From positions 36,128 through 100,127 of the forward strand of contig JASAOO010003534.1 in assembly GCA_030849075.1 (NCBI GenBank): a stretch of DNA of 64,000 nucleotides, given 5' to 3'. Source of the DNA: Zelonia costaricensis (taxonomy: Eukaryota > Euglenozoa > Kinetoplastea > Trypanosomatida > Trypanosomatidae). Positions 1-10,620 of the stretch are shown here, piece by piece (positions within the stretch are counted from its first letter, which is position 1; every line of letters starts with the position of its first letter). The notes under the pieces were generated by a model. It saw only the letters and a program-made list of their open reading frames with translations, was not told the origin of the DNA and searched no databases. The position numbers and the translations under genes are program-made.

Positions 1-1
1 G

Positions 2-274
2 CAGTACAGCGCTGGCGGTGGCGTCAACTCGAACGTGACGCGGCTGAGCGCCGATCAAGCGAAGCGGCTGATGCTGGCGCGGGCGTACTTCCACGGGGGC
101 GAGGTGCTCCTGCTGGATGAGCCGACGAAGGAGATCGAGGAGGAGGCGACGGCGCTCAAGATGGCGGAGGGGTGGCGCCGGCTGCTGGACCGCGGCTACC
201 TCGGCGGGGTAGTGTGCGCCACAATGGATCAGACCCTCCTCCGCATTGCCGATGAAGTGATCCACCTACCGTAG
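2..274 (+). CDS. ABC-type ATPase, C-terminal fragment (5' end outside window)
   Basis: The reading frame is open from the window edge to TAG at 272-274, so only the last 90 residues are seen. They contain a degenerate ABC signature (LSADQ in place of LSGGQ), the following helix (KRLMLARAYFHGG) and a clear Walker B with catalytic Glu (VLLLDEPT). The stretch after it has TMDQ where the switch-loop His would normally sit, so the H-loop looks altered. By family knowledge this is the second half of a nucleotide-binding domain. No membrane segment lies in the visible part, so a transporter cannot be told from a soluble ABC protein. The chain ends about 35 residues after Walker B, which fits a domain at the extreme C terminus. 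Confidence 0.75.
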   Translation, partial: QYSAGGGVNSNVTRLSADQAKRLMLARAYFHGGEVLLLDEPTKEIEEEATALKMAEGWRRLLDRGYLGGVVCATMDQTLLRIADEVIHLP

Positions 275-2114
275 GACACCCTGGCGGCACCGTCTCGGCT
301 GAGGCTGCAGCGATGGTGCGTGTGTTCGCGCGTTCTCCAGGGCACAGCGCCCTAGGAGAGAACAGCACACACACACACACACACTTGCCGTCGCGAGCCA
401 TCGCCGATGCGCCGAGACTCCGGCAGCGGTGCGTTGAGTGAAACCGACGCGGAGGCACCCCTTTCCTCCCTCCTCTCCCCCCCTCCTGCCTCTGCCGCGT
501 GCTGCCTCTGCACGAGGCGCCTCCCTCCCCGCCTCCTCTCGTTCTTCTTCTTCTCGCCTTCGTCGCGGTCTCGTCCTCGTCTCGATGCGCCGTCAACACA
601 CGCGCGAGAGCGTCGCGCAGTGCCCCAGGACGAAATCAAAAAAAAACTTCTTCTCTTATCTCCCCTCTTCCTTTTCTCCATCATTGACGGAGACGCATCA
701 GAAACGCGACCTCGAACACCGCCGTGCCGCCGACAGAGGTCTGCGAGCGAGTCACAAGGTGTACGTGGGGCTCGTGCAGACACAGCGGGGGACTTGAGAA
801 GGGAGGGGATCGGTGGAGAGGGGGTGGGGGACCTGCACGTGCATCATTATAGACACGTGCCGCAGTCTTCATCTCCCTCCCTCTCCCTCCCCACTTCTGC
901 ATCGCCTTCGCCGCGCTTGCACCGCGTGCGCACCTCCCAGCATCAGCGCCATCCCGTGTGAAAGCGACATACACACACAAACACACACAGATGTAAACAC
1001 GCAGGGGTCCACATCCGAGGTCTACGCCTGTGCTTCATGGTGTCGGAGTGGTGTGGTGCCCTGTGCCCGTCACAAGCGGGGGGGGGGCTTGCTCGATGAA
1101 AACTCGCGTGCAGCGAGGCGGACGTGCCGCGGTACGGAGTGCAATGCGAGGAGGGGGAGGGTGGCGCGCGCACGGCCAGCCATCACGCACAGTCGCGCGC
1201 GTAGCGAAGACGCTGCCACCAGACTCGGTGTCTGATGTCCACGCGCCACTTGATCAGTGCCGCATCACCGGCTCCGCCTTCTCGCCCGGGTTGGCGCTCT
1301 AGCTCGACCCGCGCCGCGGGGTATGTGGTGTCGAGTGGCGCGTGTATTGCATCGCGAAACCCGACCTAGTCCCTCCTCCTTCCCCCTCTCCACCTCCCTT
1401 TCTTCCCCCCTTTCCCCGCCGCCCCTACGAATACTACAACAACATCAACACACGGGTGAGTTCTTGCCTCCTCTGCGCCGTCTGGTCCAACGCACATCAC
1501 GCTCAGTCGCAGCGACCTCGACACCAGCACCCACAACGGCCCCTCCCCCACTTCGCCCCCATCGCTTCTCTCCTGTCTCTCACTTGTTAGCTTCGCATCA
1601 CGATCCTTCGTGTCTGGCTCTGCGCCTGTGCGAGTCTTCCTCTCCGCGCCCCCACCCCACCCTCCTGCTTTCTCACACTCACCCCCCTTTTGTCATTGTG
1701 CTACTTCTAGCTTGCCGTCTCTCGCGCTCGTTCATCTGGACCTCGCTCTACGCGTCCTCCTCCCGCCCCCGCCCCCTCGCGACCGCACAGACTCCAGATC
1801 GCCTTCGCTGCACTGCAGGCTCGCCAGTGTGTGTGTGTGTGCGTGTGTGTACGTGCTATCGCCTCGGCAACGTTGTCACCTTTATCTTGAGCCATTGCGT
1901 CCGCACCTCTTCCTCTCCCTCTCACTAGATATCCCGCACTATCACCGGCCCTTCCGCCCCTCCCTCCCTCGCCCCACCCCTCCTTCGCCTTCATCTCGAG
2001 CCACTCCGTCCCCTCAGTGCAACAACCTGTGCACCCCCCTGCGACGTGCGTTGACCCCGCCAGCTCGCTCACCGCTTTCACCACACCGGCTCCCCCCCTT
2101 CTTGCTCGATCCCA
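275..2114. other. Intergenic spacer, no gene seen
   Basis: This holds the 3' UTR of the ABC gene and the 5' flank of the next one. Visible features are a (CA)n run at 366-384, an A run near 638-647 followed by a strong polypyrimidine tract (about 648-681), a G run near 1079-1087 and a (GT)n run at 1827-1850. The open frames here are rich in Pro/Ser/Arg or Cys/Val and shift with the dinucleotide runs, so I do not call them genes. Confidence 0.6.
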
Positions 2115-3896
2115 ATGGCATCCGTGAAGGGCGCGACGCACACCGGCGTGTCCGTGACGACCATGGACGGGCTCAGCCCCAGCAACTCGCAGCGCTCGTC
2201 CCGCTCCATGCTGAACGGGAACAAGACCGGCAGGGCAGCCGCGAAGGAGGCCTCGTCGGTCCGGCTTGGCGCCGCGCACGACCTGCCCTCCAGCGTGGCC
2301 CACTTCCTGTACCTGAGCAGCATCAGCAGCACCTCGTCCACCGCGGCGGCAGCGAAGAAGCAGCTGCGCCGCCAGCTGCTCGTGCTACGTGACTACTGCG
2401 TCAGCGCGGGCAACAAGACCAAGGACAAGGAGCTGCTCTCGCAAGGGGGCAGGCACATCTCTCGCAAGATCGAGGCGACCCCTGAGTTCAACAGCTGCCT
2501 CGACGTCATATTCGCTACCTCGCTCGTCTTCACGAGTGAGACCGAGGATGTCGCGAAGGACACGCTGCGCGGCATCGTGGCAAAGCTCAAGACTGTGCAG
2601 GACACCGGCGATGAGCGGGCGTTTCGGTCCGCCGTGGTGGAGGTGGTGAACCGCATCCTCCTCTGCACCCCGCTCGCCCCGCCCGCCCGCGACCCGTCGG
2701 CCACGACGCCCGCCAGCGAATCGCCGTCCGGCGAGGAGGCGCAGGCGAAGAGCGGCCGCAAGCAGCACCGCCGCCCCACCGCGGCAGCAGCGGACCTGAG
2801 GCTGCGCGACGATTGCCTCGACTTCCTCACCGTTGAGGACGGCACGCCGGTGCTGCTGGGGCGGGTGTGGAAGCGCTGGCTCAACTACTTCGAGCAGGGC
2901 TATGTGCGCTACGTTGAGAAGCTCCGCGCGGAGCAGCAGAGGTCTGTCGACGCCGCCGCTGCCGCCGCGCACGACGACGACGAGGACGGCGAGGACGAGG
3001 GCGGCCACGGTGAGGGCGGAGGCGCGCCGGTCATCGCGGCCGTCCCCTCCTTCACGGCGCGGCAGAGCTACTGGAAGTCGACCACGAGCGCCTACGCGCA
3101 GTTCTGCTACCTCCTCCTCGCCATCTACTTTGTGCGCACCGAGGACTTCTCGCTCAACTACCTGGCCCGCGTCACGAAGCTGGTGCAGTACTACGCGTAC
3201 CAGCTCGAGTCGGAGGACGGTGAGCCGATTGCCGTGAAGGAGGGCGCTTCTGCTCACGGCGACGAGAGCGAGGAAGACGAAGAGGAGGACGGTGATGCGT
3301 GCGACGACGAGGACGATGCCGAGGACCAGGCGCGGAGTGCCACGCCGTACACTGAGCCGGAGGAGGAGGAGGAGGAGGAAGTGGCGGCACTTCCCGCGGC
3401 GTCCGAGGACGAGGAGCCGTCGCAGTCCGAGGCAGCCGTGCAGACAGACGCGCCGGAGCCGGAGCAGCCTGCGGCGGCAGAGGAGGCCGCTGAGGTCCGC
3501 TCCCTCCCCACGACGCCCAAGCCGGAGGAGGCGGAGCGGGCGGCGACTCCGCCAGCGGCAAAGCCTGAGCGGCAGCGCCGCCGTGGCCACAGGTGCTATT
3601 CCACGCAGGAGCTGCCCGAGGAGCTGCGTCCCAGCACCGAGCTAGCTGCCGCGGAGGAGAGGGAGGCCGCCTCGCGCGACTCGGACGAGCACTCGCACGT
3701 GCCCGTGGTGCGGCTTACCGAGCGCATCGACCTGCCCGACGTGTCGCAGAGCCGCAGCCGCACGCGGGCGACCTCGGCGGTGGAGCCGACGACGGAGGGG
3801 GCGGAGGCGGACCCACAGGGGCAGACGCATGGGCATCAGCCGGAGGAGATCGCGAAGGACGATACCAACGAGGCCGATGCAAAAATGATGAAGTAG
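2115..3896 (+). CDS. Hypothetical acidic protein, 593 residues
   Basis: I do not recognise a family. The start is the ATG in the context cccaATGg after a pyrimidine-rich leader. The chain alternates folded-looking and disordered blocks. Roughly residues 55-190 are helix-rich with regular hydrophobic spacing (for example RRQLLVLRDYCVSAGNK). A Ser/Thr/Lys linker follows. A second block at about 230-275 and 310-355 is rich in aromatics (VWKRWLNYFEQGYVRYVEKL and FCYLLLAIYFVRTEDFS), split by an Asp/Glu/Gly run. From about 370 the tail is dominated by Asp/Glu tracts and Pro/Ala. The aromatic segment FCYLLLAIYFV is too short and too isolated for a confident membrane call. Codon use matches the neighbours. 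It is probably a trypanosomatid-specific protein; function unknown. Confidence 0.8.
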   Translation: MASVKGATHTGVSVTTMDGLSPSNSQRSSRSMLNGNKTGRAAAKEASSVRLGAAHDLPSSVAHFLYLSSISSTSSTAAAAKKQLRRQLLVLRDYCVSAGNKTKDKELLSQGGRHISRKIEATPEFNSCLDVIFATSLVFTSETEDVAKDTLRGIVAKLKTVQDTGDERAFRSAVVEVVNRILLCTPLAPPARDPSATTPASESPSGEEAQAKSGRKQHRRPTAAAADLRLRDDCLDFLTVEDGTPVLLGRVWKRWLNYFEQGYVRYVEKLRAEQQRSVDAAAAAAHDDDEDGEDEGGHGEGGGAPVIAAVPSFTARQSYWKSTTSAYAQFCYLLLAIYFVRTEDFSLNYLARVTKLVQYYAYQLESEDGEPIAVKEGASAHGDESEEDEEEDGDACDDEDDAEDQARSATPYTEPEEEEEEEVAALPAASEDEEPSQSEAAVQTDAPEPEQPAAAEEAAEVRSLPTTPKPEEAERAATPPAAKPERQRRRGHRCYSTQELPEELRPSTELAAAEEREAASRDSDEHSHVPVVRLTERIDLPDVSQSRSRTRATSAVEPTTEGAEADPQGQTHGHQPEEIAKDDTNEADAKMMK

Positions 3897-5459
3897 GCGT
3901 GTGGCAGACGCCCTCCCCTCCCCACCGCCACCGCCACCGTGCCGCCCCGCCCCAGATGCAACGTCGTCCTCCCCTCGTCGTTCTCTCTGTGCATAGGTGA
4001 GGTGTGCGGCTGACTCCATCGTGGTGCGGGTCGCCGTGTCCCCTTCTCCTCTCTCATCCCTAAAGGCACGCGTGCCGCGTTCCGCGCAGGAGTGGGGGGG
4101 AAGGGGGAAGACGTGCGCTCCCGTCATGTCTACTTGAGCCGCTCGATGAACGGCCGCACGCTCCTGCGGCTGCATCCCCTTTCTGGCCGCTCCCCGCCCC
4201 CCGGCGCCTTGCGCTGTCTCGCTCTCTTGGCTGGTCCGCCTCAACCCCCTCCCCCCTCTCCACTCCCGACCGCCCCTCCCCTATCTCTCAAGTCGTGGTT
4301 GTGTGTGAGGGAGTTTGTGTTTGTCTGTGCCAACGTGTGTACTTCGACATCGACGTGAAGTACCGTGACCCTTCCCCACCCCCTTCCGCCTCGCGTCTGC
4401 CTTCCACGGCCAGCGGTGCACGGCGGGGGACGTGGAGGGGTGGTGGTGGTGGGGCATCCAAGTCACTGAGATAAGACGGCGGGGGGGCCACGCGAAGGCG
4501 ACGCGGCTGGCTACCACCTTGCGCCTGTAGACGTTTTCCGTGGCTAGACGTGCCGCCGCCGGCCCTCGCCGTCGTCGTCATCGTCCTCAGCGCGAGCCTC
4601 CGGCCATCATCTTCGCTTCGCTTCACTCACTTCCCTCCCTGTGTTGCTCGTGATGCGGCCCTTGTGGTGCGCCTCTACAGCGAGTGCGGGTGGCGGGGAG
4701 GCGGACGACGCCGTCGCACCCTCTGGCACACCCCGCTGCAGCTCTTCCTCTTCGCCTTCATCGTTTCCCATTTTCTTCTCTTCTTCATGTTCTCCTCCTT
4801 CGAGTGTTCTGATGCCGCCGCCGCCCGGGGGTTGTGTGCGTTTGTGTGCGTGATGGCGTTTGCATCGGCCTGCAATGTTCTGCAAACCTGAACTCGTCCT
4901 CTTCTGTTTCTGCTTGTTTGGCTCGCCCCCCCCCCCGCATGTGTGTCGGTGTTTGTACGTGTGTGTCGGTGTTTGTGTGTGTGTGTGTGTGTTCATCTCG
5001 GCTAGGGGCGGTGCCTTCCCAACGTCCACCGCCCCCTCCCTTCTCGCTCGCCCTCTCCGTGTCTCACGCATCGTGCGCCGCCTCACCACCCCTCGCGTCT
5101 CGTCTCCTTCGCTCTCTTTCCGTGCCTGTATCGGACGTCACGTGTGTGTTTTTGTGTGTGTGTGTGTGTGTGCGCGTGTTAGTTATTTTTTCTTTTCTGA
5201 ATTCTCGTCCTCCGCGACTCTGACGCTGCCCTCCTCGTCCGCTCTCTCGTTCTCCTCCTCTCTCCACTGGAGCACCACGTCCTGGGCGCGGCCAGTCGCT
5301 TTGCCCGCTCCACACGCTGCGTGCACCTTTCGCAGTCTCCTCGCCCGCCCCTCCTCCACCCTCCACCCTGCGAGGGACTCTGCGCTGGCCAAGCTTCAAC
5401 ACGCACACCTGCGCACTCACACAACCTCCCCTCCCCTCCCCCAAACGTACGTGCACACC

Positions 5460-5460
<1 letters not shown>

Positions 5461-5494
<34 letters not shown>
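5461..5494. repeat. (CA)n microsatellite, 34 nt
   Basis: Uninterrupted AC dinucleotide run in the spacer between the acidic protein and the 1020-residue protein. Likely length-variable between strains. Confidence 0.9.
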
Positions 5495-5495
<1 letters not shown>

Positions 5496-6896
5496 GAGCG
5501 CCGCTCGTCACCGCAGCGTCACCATCGCGGTCGCTCGCACCATTTCTCCGGGGACTGCCGACCGTGGTGTGGAGGGCGCACAGGTGACACACGCTCTCCA
5601 CCTCCTCGTCGATGCAATCCCCCTCCCCCGCGTTCGCTTCTTCACCGTGATGTCCTTTTCTTCCCGTCCGCCTTTGCTGCTGATGTTGACGCCACTCCGC
5701 CCCCTCCCCAACCCCCCGCGCCAAACCCTGCACCCCCTCTGCGCACGTGTGGGCGTCGTCTCGCACGTTGTTCCCCGTTTGTCACACGCGCATGCACACA
5801 GAGACGCAAGCACACGCAGCGAGCGCTGGTGAAGCTCGAACGCCTGCCAGCGCGCCTTCGGTTTTCTCGCTGCATTCACGTGTGCGCCTGTCGGCGTGTG
5901 TGTGTGTGTGTGTGATGAGCCGCATACAACACACACGCCCACCCGCGCACGTGCTCACGCTTCGCTTCTCGAGTCTTGCCTTCGTCTTTCCCTCTTTTCT
6001 CTCTCACCGCTGCCGGTTCCTGAAGTGCCTCGTGTAGGTCACCTCCCCCCCCGCCCCGACCCGACTCCGTTCCCTCCCTCCCCTGTGGCCATGCCGGATA
6101 CAACTTTGCCGATGTGGCGTGGGGACGAGCGGCGCTTCTCTTGTTGGGTATACCCCGGCGTGCCCCGTGCACGCCCACCGCGAGCGCACACATGTAAAGG
6201 AAATAAAGCTAAGCGAGCCTCCCCCCTCTGCTGATGCGTTTACGTGTGTGAGTCGATCGCGGTTGCCTGCGCGTGCATGTGTGCGGCTGTGTGCGTTCAT
6301 GTGTGTGGGTGTGTGTGTACGTGTGTGGGTATGTACGTGACTTTGTCTGTTTGCGCTGTTCTAAAGTGGTATCGGTGTGGACGTGGAGGGCACGCCGCAT
6401 CTCGCACCGCGACGTGCCGTATTTCCACTATTGTCTCTCTCTCTCTCTCTCTCCATTTTTGTGTTCGAGAACTTGCGCGCCACACCGCATCGCCCCCCCG
6501 CCCCCCCCGCGACGATAAGCACCAACAAAGACAAGAACCTTGACGAGCGCGTGTACGCCGTGGGGTACACTCGTGTCGCTCCTCCCCCCGGTTGGCCGCG
6601 CATGGGGGCGAATCAGATGGGCAGGCGGCCGCCACGCAGGGCCCGCGCCATCCCACAAGTGCCGCCGCCCGTTCTATCGCATGCCCTTTTTTCTTCTTCT
6701 CCCGCGACGTGACGCGTGGACGCTACCTGCGGGGAGGGGGGAAGGGCGGCGTGCGGCTGCAGCTCCACGGCGCCTCCGTACCTCTGCCTTTCCCGCTCCC
6801 TCACCCGTCCCTCCCCTCACTTCCCATCCACGGCCCCCCCTTCCCCTCGCCGTAAGTCAGGAGTACCACCTTCCAAGCTCCGTAGTTCCACAACAC

Positions 6897-6971
6897 CTGT
6901 CTTTTCCCTTATCCCATCCCTCCCCCCTGCGTGCTGCTCATACACAAACATCAACACACACACACACACAG
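6897..6971 (+). promoter_or_regulatory. Probable spliced-leader acceptor for the 7041 CDS
   Basis: A pyrimidine-rich tract at about 6897-6940 is followed by a (CA)n run, and the first AG after the tract is at 6970-6971. This would leave a 69-nt 5' UTR. Trans-splicing at the first AG after a tract is the usual rule in trypanosomatids. The exact site is inferred. Confidence 0.5.
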
Positions 6972-7040
6972 ACACAAACACACAAGGCGACGTGTGCGCT
7001 GCCGTTAGCCTACCCCCCCCCCCCCCCGCGGCACCCCGCC

Positions 7041-10000
7041 ATGAGCCACCCGTACGCCATCGCGACTACGGCGGCAGAGCCGGCCGAGGCGGCTTCCCTG
7101 CAGTCCCCGTCCTCCACTGAGGCCTCGCAGACCCCAACCGCGCCGCCGCCCCCGCGCACGCCGGCGACGTTGTGCACGGAGGGGGCGGATGGGAAGGCGA
7201 ACCCCCGCCCGACGCCGACAGCCACCGCGGCGGGGGAGAAGGAGGCCGCTGATGGTGACAGCGACCATGCTAGCGAAGACGGCGATGCAACGGCCGTCTC
7301 GCACTCCTCCGGCGTGTCGTCCCCGTCGTCGTCCTCGTCGTCGCCGACCGGCTCGAGTCGCTCATCGCGATCGTCGCCGTCCCGCTCCACCTCCACCTCC
7401 ACCTCATCTGCCTCTGACTCCGGCACGGCGTCCTCGCCCCCCGCCGCGGACGCGGATGCGCAGGCGGAGCCGCACGCGCGAACGCGCCACCGCCGCCGGC
7501 ATCATCGCTCGCCGCAGAGGCTCTACCGCGCGGAAGCTGCGGCGGGGGAGACAGGGCGCGAGTTCGCCGGGTGCGGCCCGCGGCGTGTGCTGATATCTGA
7601 GAAGAACCGCTTCACCTCCGTCCTCGCTGGGCGCCGCACGGCGGCAGGGGACGCGCCTCGGGCAGCACCGCCGAGCACTGCTGCTGCTGCTGCCACCGGC
7701 GCAGCGGACCACCCGTGGTGGCGGTCGCCCGCCGTGAGCGGCACCGCTGCGACCGCCGCCGCGCTGGCCGCGCGCTGCGACGAGCGGCACCCGTACCTGT
7801 GCGGCGCGCGGCCAAGCACCCCGCAGAGCCCCGTCCCCTCCCCGAACCGCCACACGCAAGACGAGGGAGCCGCCACCACCACCACCGCTGCTGCTGCCGG
7901 TGGTGGTGCGCCGTCATCGCCAATGCAGCCGCTGCGGAGGGCGACTGCGTCGCCACTGCCCAGCGCGGCGGCCGCGAGTTCCCTCAACACAACGCCGCTC
8001 CCCCCGACGCACCCGCGGCGCTCCTCCTCGGCGCAGAGCCGCGCGTCGAACGGCTCGGCGACGCGTGTGCGGCCTGGGCCTGTTCAGGCGCCCTTCAGCC
8101 GCATCGGCAGCGGCGGCGGCGCGGTGGTACTGCTCAGCCCGACGCAGGTGGACGGCAGCGCGCACTCCTCCGGTGGCGGCGGCGGCGGCCTGGCAACACC
8201 GACGCGGCGCACCACCTTGCGGCGCTCCTTCTCCTTCACGGCCGGCATCTCACCCGCAGCGGGCGGCGGTGGCGGCAGCGGGACGGGCGCTGGTGCGACC
8301 GGGTCAGCGTCCTCCTCGGAGACGCACCCGTTCCTCCTGTACAGTGCCGCGGCGGGTGTCGCAGGCGGCTCGGCACGCGTCCTGGCCTCGGCCGACCGCC
8401 CGCTGCACGAGCGCACCGCATCGGTCGCCTCCTCGGTGCACTCGGCCGCGTCCTCGGCGCGTCCGCTGGTGCCGCTGCCGCTGCCGCCCTCGCACGTCGG
8501 GACGCCGTCGAACATAATGGCGGCGGTGTGGGTGGACCTGCAGGGGTCGCAGCCCGGCAGCCGCTGCACGACGCCGCTGGGCCACAACCAAGCCACCGCG
8601 GAGGCCTACCCGCCGGCGCGGCACCGTCGCATGACACCGCGCCGACGCTCCGGTCCGGCGAGCCCCGCCACGAGCACCCTGGCCGCCTCCATCGCGTCGT
8701 CCACCGACGGCGGTGCGTCGGCGAGTGCGCGTCGGTTCCACGTGACGGCGGCCACGCAGACCGACGACCCGTGCGAACCCAACACCTCCGGCCGCAGCAC
8801 GCCAGAGCGGCCGCCGCGTCGACTCTACGCCAAGTCCCCCTCTGCGGCGGGGCACCAGTACCTCTGCCAGGCGGAGGACGGCATGTGCGATCGTGCGGGG
8901 GCGGAGGGGGCGGAGGAGGAGTGCGGGACGGCGGGGCAGCGGGGGCGCGCCGCGGGCATGACGGCGGCGTCGGTCTCGTCGACCTCGGCGGAGGTGTCGC
9001 CGCGCTCGCTGCGCGTCAGCGCCGCGGACCTGCGCATGGGGAGCAGCGACAGCGACGAGGACGGAGAGTGCGCGGAGGCGGCGGAGCTGCGCGACGATGC
9101 GAAGCGCACACACGCCGTCGTGTCTGCGCAGCCGGTGGTGTCGCCGCTCATGGCCGCCGCCGCGGCATCTGCAGGGGGCACTGCGGATGCGCTCGCCCAC
9201 CCGGCATCGGCCACCCCCTCCCCGCCCCCCGTGTCGGCCACGGCGAGCGGCGACGGTCGCAGCGTCGCGTCCGCGCCAGCCACCCCCGACCCCGCCGGCA
9301 GCGCGCACGTCTACGAAGCTCTCCGCGTCGATGTGCCGCCCCTGCCTGCACCACCGCTGCCGCAGTCCGCCGCTGCGGCCACGCAGCCCATCCCGAGCAC
9401 CTCGCCACCACCGACCTCGGGCGCAGTGGAGAGCGGGTCGCCGGTGCGGGTCGTCGTATCGCCCACAACGCCGTCGCTGTTCACCGGCGCGGGCGGGGGC
9501 GGGGGCGGCAGCAGCGGCCACGGCGTACAGGAGATGTCCACCGCAGCCGACGCCGCCTCCTCCGCGCGGACGTCGCCTGCGGAGTCGCGCGGCGATGAGG
9601 TGGTGCAGCTGCAGGCGGAGCTGGCAGAGGTGCGGGCGCAGTACGCCGCTATGGCGCAGCAGATGCAGGCGATGCAGGCGGCCCTCGCAGCGGCTACCGC
9701 AGGGACCGGCGTTGCAGCCGCGACGGCAAGTCCCGCAGCAGCGAGTCCGAGTGGGGTGGTGGAGGCCACACGAGCTGGCGATCCGCAGCGGGTGACGGAA
9801 GACGGCTCCGCCCTCAGCGGCCCCGCGTCGGCGGCGCCTGCCTCGGAGCCCACCGCGTCGCCGTCGTCTTCGCTCCTCTCCGTGCCGGCGCAGGAACGCA
9901 GCGGCGATGCAGCGGCGGAGGATGCGAGCGGTGATGCGGCTGAGGGCGACGAGGAGCAGCGGCGGCGCGCCGACTCCGCGTCGTCGGTGTCGTCGAACAG

Positions 10001-10103
10001 CGATGAGGGCGATGACTCCGATGCCGCGAGGACGCTCGACCACGTGCGGGCTGCACTGCAGCGGACGCGGCAGCGCGAGTGCACGCCCCCGCCGCCTGCC
10101 TAG
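7041..10103 (+). CDS. Hypothetical low-complexity protein, 1020 residues
   Basis: The frame is open upstream of this point, but the first ATG after the probable splice acceptor and a 15-C run is at 7041. The product is almost wholly low-complexity: Ala/Ser/Pro/Thr/Gly-rich, with a Ser run near residues 90-130, several Gly runs, and Arg-Arg-Ser and Ser-Pro sites that look like kinase targets. The only ordered-looking element is a short coiled coil at about residues 853-885 (EVVQLQAELAEVRAQYAAM, then repeated QMQAM). The C terminus returns to acidic Ser-rich sequence (SNSDEGDDSD). No enzyme motif or membrane segment is seen. It could be a cytoskeletal or scaffold protein, but that is only a guess from composition. 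GC bias of the third codon position agrees with real coding sequence. Confidence 0.72.
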   Translation: MSHPYAIATTAAEPAEAASLQSPSSTEASQTPTAPPPPRTPATLCTEGADGKANPRPTPTATAAGEKEAADGDSDHASEDGDATAVSHSSGVSSPSSSSSSPTGSSRSSRSSPSRSTSTSTSSASDSGTASSPPAADADAQAEPHARTRHRRRHHRSPQRLYRAEAAAGETGREFAGCGPRRVLISEKNRFTSVLAGRRTAAGDAPRAAPPSTAAAAATGAADHPWWRSPAVSGTAATAAALAARCDERHPYLCGARPSTPQSPVPSPNRHTQDEGAATTTTAAAAGGGAPSSPMQPLRRATASPLPSAAAASSLNTTPLPPTHPRRSSSAQSRASNGSATRVRPGPVQAPFSRIGSGGGAVVLLSPTQVDGSAHSSGGGGGGLATPTRRTTLRRSFSFTAGISPAAGGGGGSGTGAGATGSASSSETHPFLLYSAAAGVAGGSARVLASADRPLHERTASVASSVHSAASSARPLVPLPLPPSHVGTPSNIMAAVWVDLQGSQPGSRCTTPLGHNQATAEAYPPARHRRMTPRRRSGPASPATSTLAASIASSTDGGASASARRFHVTAATQTDDPCEPNTSGRSTPERPPRRLYAKSPSAAGHQYLCQAEDGMCDRAGAEGAEEECGTAGQRGRAAGMTAASVSSTSAEVSPRSLRVSAADLRMGSSDSDEDGECAEAAELRDDAKRTHAVVSAQPVVSPLMAAAAASAGGTADALAHPASATPSPPPVSATASGDGRSVASAPATPDPAGSAHVYEALRVDVPPLPAPPLPQSAAAATQPIPSTSPPPTSGAVESGSPVRVVVSPTTPSLFTGAGGGGGGSSGHGVQEMSTAADAASSARTSPAESRGDEVVQLQAELAEVRAQYAAMAQQMQAMQAALAAATAGTGVAAATASPAAASPSGVVEATRAGDPQRVTEDGSALSGPASAAPASEPTASPSSSLLSVPAQERSGDAAAEDASGDAAEGDEEQRRRADSASSVSSNSDEGDDSDAARTLDHVRAALQRTRQRECTPPPPA

Positions 10104-10429
10104 GTGAATAGAGAGCGTTTGTGTGCGAGCTAGAAAGTGCTGGCGGAGGCCTGGGTGGTGCGTGCGTGTTGCTAGGCGCTCTGCCTCCATGTGTGTGTGT
10201 GTGTGTGTGTGTGTGTCTGTCTGCTGATGCTGAACTCTTTTCCCTCTTTCCCGCCGTCTGCCCTGACGCGCACCTGGTGCGCCACCACGTCTCGACGTCG
10301 ATGTCCGCCCTTCCCTCCTCTCCCGTTCATCGATCCCGCCCAGCCTTCCTTTTCTTGCTTTCCCTTCCCCTACTCCTCGTCTGGCGCCATCGCCTCTGCC
10401 TATATGTCCGTCTCTCGGTTTCTCTGTGA

Positions 10430-10432
<3 letters not shown>

Positions 10433-10471
<39 letters not shown>
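10433..10471. repeat. (GT)n microsatellite, 39 nt
   Basis: Perfect TG dinucleotide run about 330 nt downstream of the preceding stop codon, so probably within that gene's 3' UTR. Confidence 0.9.
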
Positions 10472-10472
<1 letters not shown>

Positions 10473-10590
10473 GAGGCGCTGCCTTGTGCTGTGTTTGCTG
10501 ATCGCCGGAGTGGGCACGTCCACCCTCCTCTCCAGCCCCCCCCCCCCTTCCGCTTTCTCCGCCTGTGCTTCTCGTCCTCTTCCCCCTCCC

Positions 10591-10620
10591 CCCCACTCCC
10601 CACTCCCCACTCCCCACTCC
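10591..10620. repeat. CCCCACT minisatellite, about 4 copies
   Basis: A 7-nt pyrimidine-rich unit is repeated about four times in tandem and then runs into a C tract. It forms part of a longer polypyrimidine stretch. Confidence 0.75.

Larger units (their letters stand above)
3897..7040. other. Long intergenic spacer (3.1 kb)
   Basis: No convincing gene. The stretch carries strong pyrimidine tracts (about 4739-4803 and 5981-6006), (GT)n-rich segments near 4940-4992, 5153-5172, 5895-5914 and 6259-6345, a 34-nt (CA)n run at 5461-5494, a (TC)n run at 6434-6453 and another (CA)n run just before the next gene. A 47-codon ORF at 6091-6234 sits 65 nt after a plausible splice acceptor; it is discussed as a finding, not called as a gene. 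Confidence 0.55.

Noticed and set aside
4860..5915. A 351-codon + strand open frame
   Set aside because: It crosses two (GT)n runs and a (CA)n run that supply most of its residues.
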